6,784 nucleotides of DNA from an uncultured Bacteroides sp. (GTDB lineage Bacteria; Bacteroidota; Bacteroidia; Bacteroidales; Bacteroidaceae), in assembly GCA_959606905.1 (NCBI GenBank), contig CAUHML010000166.1:1-6784 (forward strand), given 5' to 3'. Both the position numbers and the translations under genes were made by a program. This document shows positions 6,357 through 6,784 of the stretch, piece after piece. Within the stretch, counting starts at the first letter, position 1; each line of letters opens with the position of its first letter. The notes under the pieces were generated by a model. It saw only the letters and a list, made by a program, of their open reading frames with translations, did no database searches and had not been told where the DNA came from.

Positions 6357-6389
6357 CAAAGGTACAAATACTTTTCGGAAAATAACAAG
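6357..6389 (-). promoter_or_regulatory. predicted promoter of the leader RNA and HTH gene
   Basis: On the minus strand CTTG (6389-6386) precedes TACCTTTG (6364-6357) by 21 bp. The latter exactly matches TAnnTTTG. A start near 6351 is expected. The -33 area lies inside a 13-bp element (6397-6385) that recurs inverted at the divergent promoter. Confidence 0.6.
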
Positions 6390-6526
6390 AGAGAGGTATA
6401 AATGTTTAGGAAAGAAAACGAATGATGATTGTATAATTAAAGCGTATGTATATAAATAGACAGGCTTCAATTAGTTATCTTATTCATATAAGAAACCACT
6501 CTACAATTAAAGCACCTCTCTCTTGT
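6385..6526. repeat. 13-bp inverted repeat pair at the two divergent promoters
   Basis: ACAAGAGAGAGGT at 6385-6397 and its exact reverse complement ACCTCTCTCTTGT at 6514-6526 frame 116 bp of AT-rich DNA in which I see no gene. Each copy points outward toward its own -7 box, to the leader RNA on the left and the HU-related gene on the right. It may be a shared regulator site. Confidence 0.55.
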
Positions 6527-6536
6527 ATAAACTAGC

Positions 6537-6544
6537 TACTTTTG
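6537..6544 (+). promoter_or_regulatory. predicted -7 box for the HU-related gene
   Basis: TACTTTTG matches TAnnTTTG exactly and lies in a small palindrome (GCTAC-TTTT-GTAGC, 6535-6548). No TTTG stands 19-21 bp upstream; the 13-bp ACCTCTCTCTTGT element (6514-6526) occupies that area. Transcription from here would begin near 6551, giving a leader of about 130 nt that contains all four 22-bp repeats. Confidence 0.4.
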
Positions 6545-6557
6545 TAGCACACATCAA

Positions 6558-6581
6558 TTCGTTCCACAAATATGGAACGAA
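6558..6581. repeat. 9-bp perfect inverted repeat heading the tandem repeats
   Basis: TTCGTTCCA (6558-6566) and TGGAACGAA (6573-6581) are exact reverse complements around a 6-bp centre. The right arm carries the same TGGAAC core as the tandem units. It could be a dimeric protein site in DNA or a hairpin in the mRNA leader. Confidence 0.6.
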
Positions 6582-6653
6582 ACAATAACAGATGTGGAAC
6601 TAAAGGGAAACAACTGTGGAACTAAAAGTCAACAGCTGTAGAACGATTTAACA
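6566..6653 (+). repeat. four tandem 22-bp repeats upstream of the HU-related gene
   Basis: Units start at 6566, 6588, 6610 and 6632. Each begins ACA and carries TGGAAC (TAGAAC in the last) at exactly 22-bp steps: 6573, 6595, 6617 and 6639. Units 2 and 3 share TGTGGAACTAAA. A 22-bp step is about two helical turns, placing the cores on one face of the DNA. There are no unique spacers, so this is not CRISPR. They probably lie in the 5' untranslated region, as operators or RNA sites. Confidence 0.75.
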
Positions 6654-6682
6654 GTAACTATAAAACCACTAAACATTAGTAT

Positions 6683-6784
6683 ATGAGTGCAATATATGAC
6701 TTATTTGAGACTCCTAGTCCAAACAAAGAAGAGAAACAACCGCTACATGCCCGTATTGTCTCCAAAGGAACCGTAGATAAAGAA
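6683..6784 (+). CDS. HU-related (histone-like) DNA-binding protein, N-terminal fragment
   Basis: The first 34 codons are visible and the gene runs off the right edge. The start MSAIYDLFETPSPN and the following PLHARIVSKGTVDKE match the N terminus of the HU-related proteins widespread in Bacteroidota, in which a short extension of this kind precedes an HU/IHF-type fold. They are thought to bind and bend DNA. The ATG at 6683 lies about 30 bp after the last 22-bp repeat. It is divergent from the leader RNA and HTH gene. With only 34 residues the family call is moderate. Confidence 0.65.
   Translation, partial: MSAIYDLFETPSPNKEEKQPLHARIVSKGTVDKE

Noticed and set aside
6432..6513. Near-direct repeat TATAATTAAAGC / TACAATTAAAGC
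   Set aside because: Short AT-rich match expected at moderate frequency by chance; no link to a gene or promoter seen.
6566..6653. CRISPR array
   Set aside because: The 22-bp units are contiguous with no unique spacers and are imperfect; they fit protein or RNA binding sites better.

Overview
The window is Bacteroides-like (Bacteroidota). It carries a SusC/RagA-type TonB-dependent receptor, and several promoters fit the Bacteroidales TTTG / TAnnTTTG pattern. Most starts lack a strong Shine-Dalgarno, the intergenic DNA is AT-rich, and a HU-related gene of a Bacteroidota type begins at the right edge. I assign no species.

Left two thirds (1-5187): a sugar-use locus. On the minus strand, in transcription order, lie a class I mannose-6-phosphate isomerase with an extra N-terminal domain (2568-4298), a divergent ROK-family sugar kinase (1434-2534) and a SusC-like receptor (1-1394, cut by the window edge). 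Gaps are 33 and 39 bp, which suggests one operon. Divergent from it is a GntR/HutC-family repressor with a UTRA ligand domain (4441-5169). A 12-bp core, ATGTTCATACAT, with the GT-N4-AC form typical of HutC-type operators, occurs three times: just downstream of the predicted operon promoter (4322-4335), over the ROK start codon (2522-2535) and just behind the gntR stop (5174-5187). I infer glycan or oligosaccharide import by SusC, hexose phosphorylation by the ROK kinase and mannose-6-P to fructose-6-P conversion by the isomerase, all controlled by the GntR protein. A convergent terminator (5194-5252) closes this module.

Right third (5279-6784): a different kind of module. A minus-strand gene (5279-6103) encodes a 274-aa protein with an N-terminal MerR/excisionase-like helix-turn-helix, a sigma-region-4-like middle and a C-terminal domain resembling the RNA polymerase alpha CTD. 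It is preceded by about 248 nt of predicted structured leader RNA (6104-6351) that has its own good Bacteroides promoter. The leader ends in an intrinsic terminator whose U-tract touches the ATG of the gene. A preceding hairpin overlaps the terminator stem and could switch it. This looks like an attenuator or riboswitch-like element that I do not recognise, and it is the best candidate for something undescribed.

Divergent from the RNA, a HU-related DNA-binding protein gene starts at 6683. Its upstream region has four tandem 22-bp repeats headed by a 9-bp inverted repeat. The two divergent promoters share an identical 13-bp element in inverted orientation. All functional statements rest on reading the sequence and on family knowledge; no database search or folding program was run.
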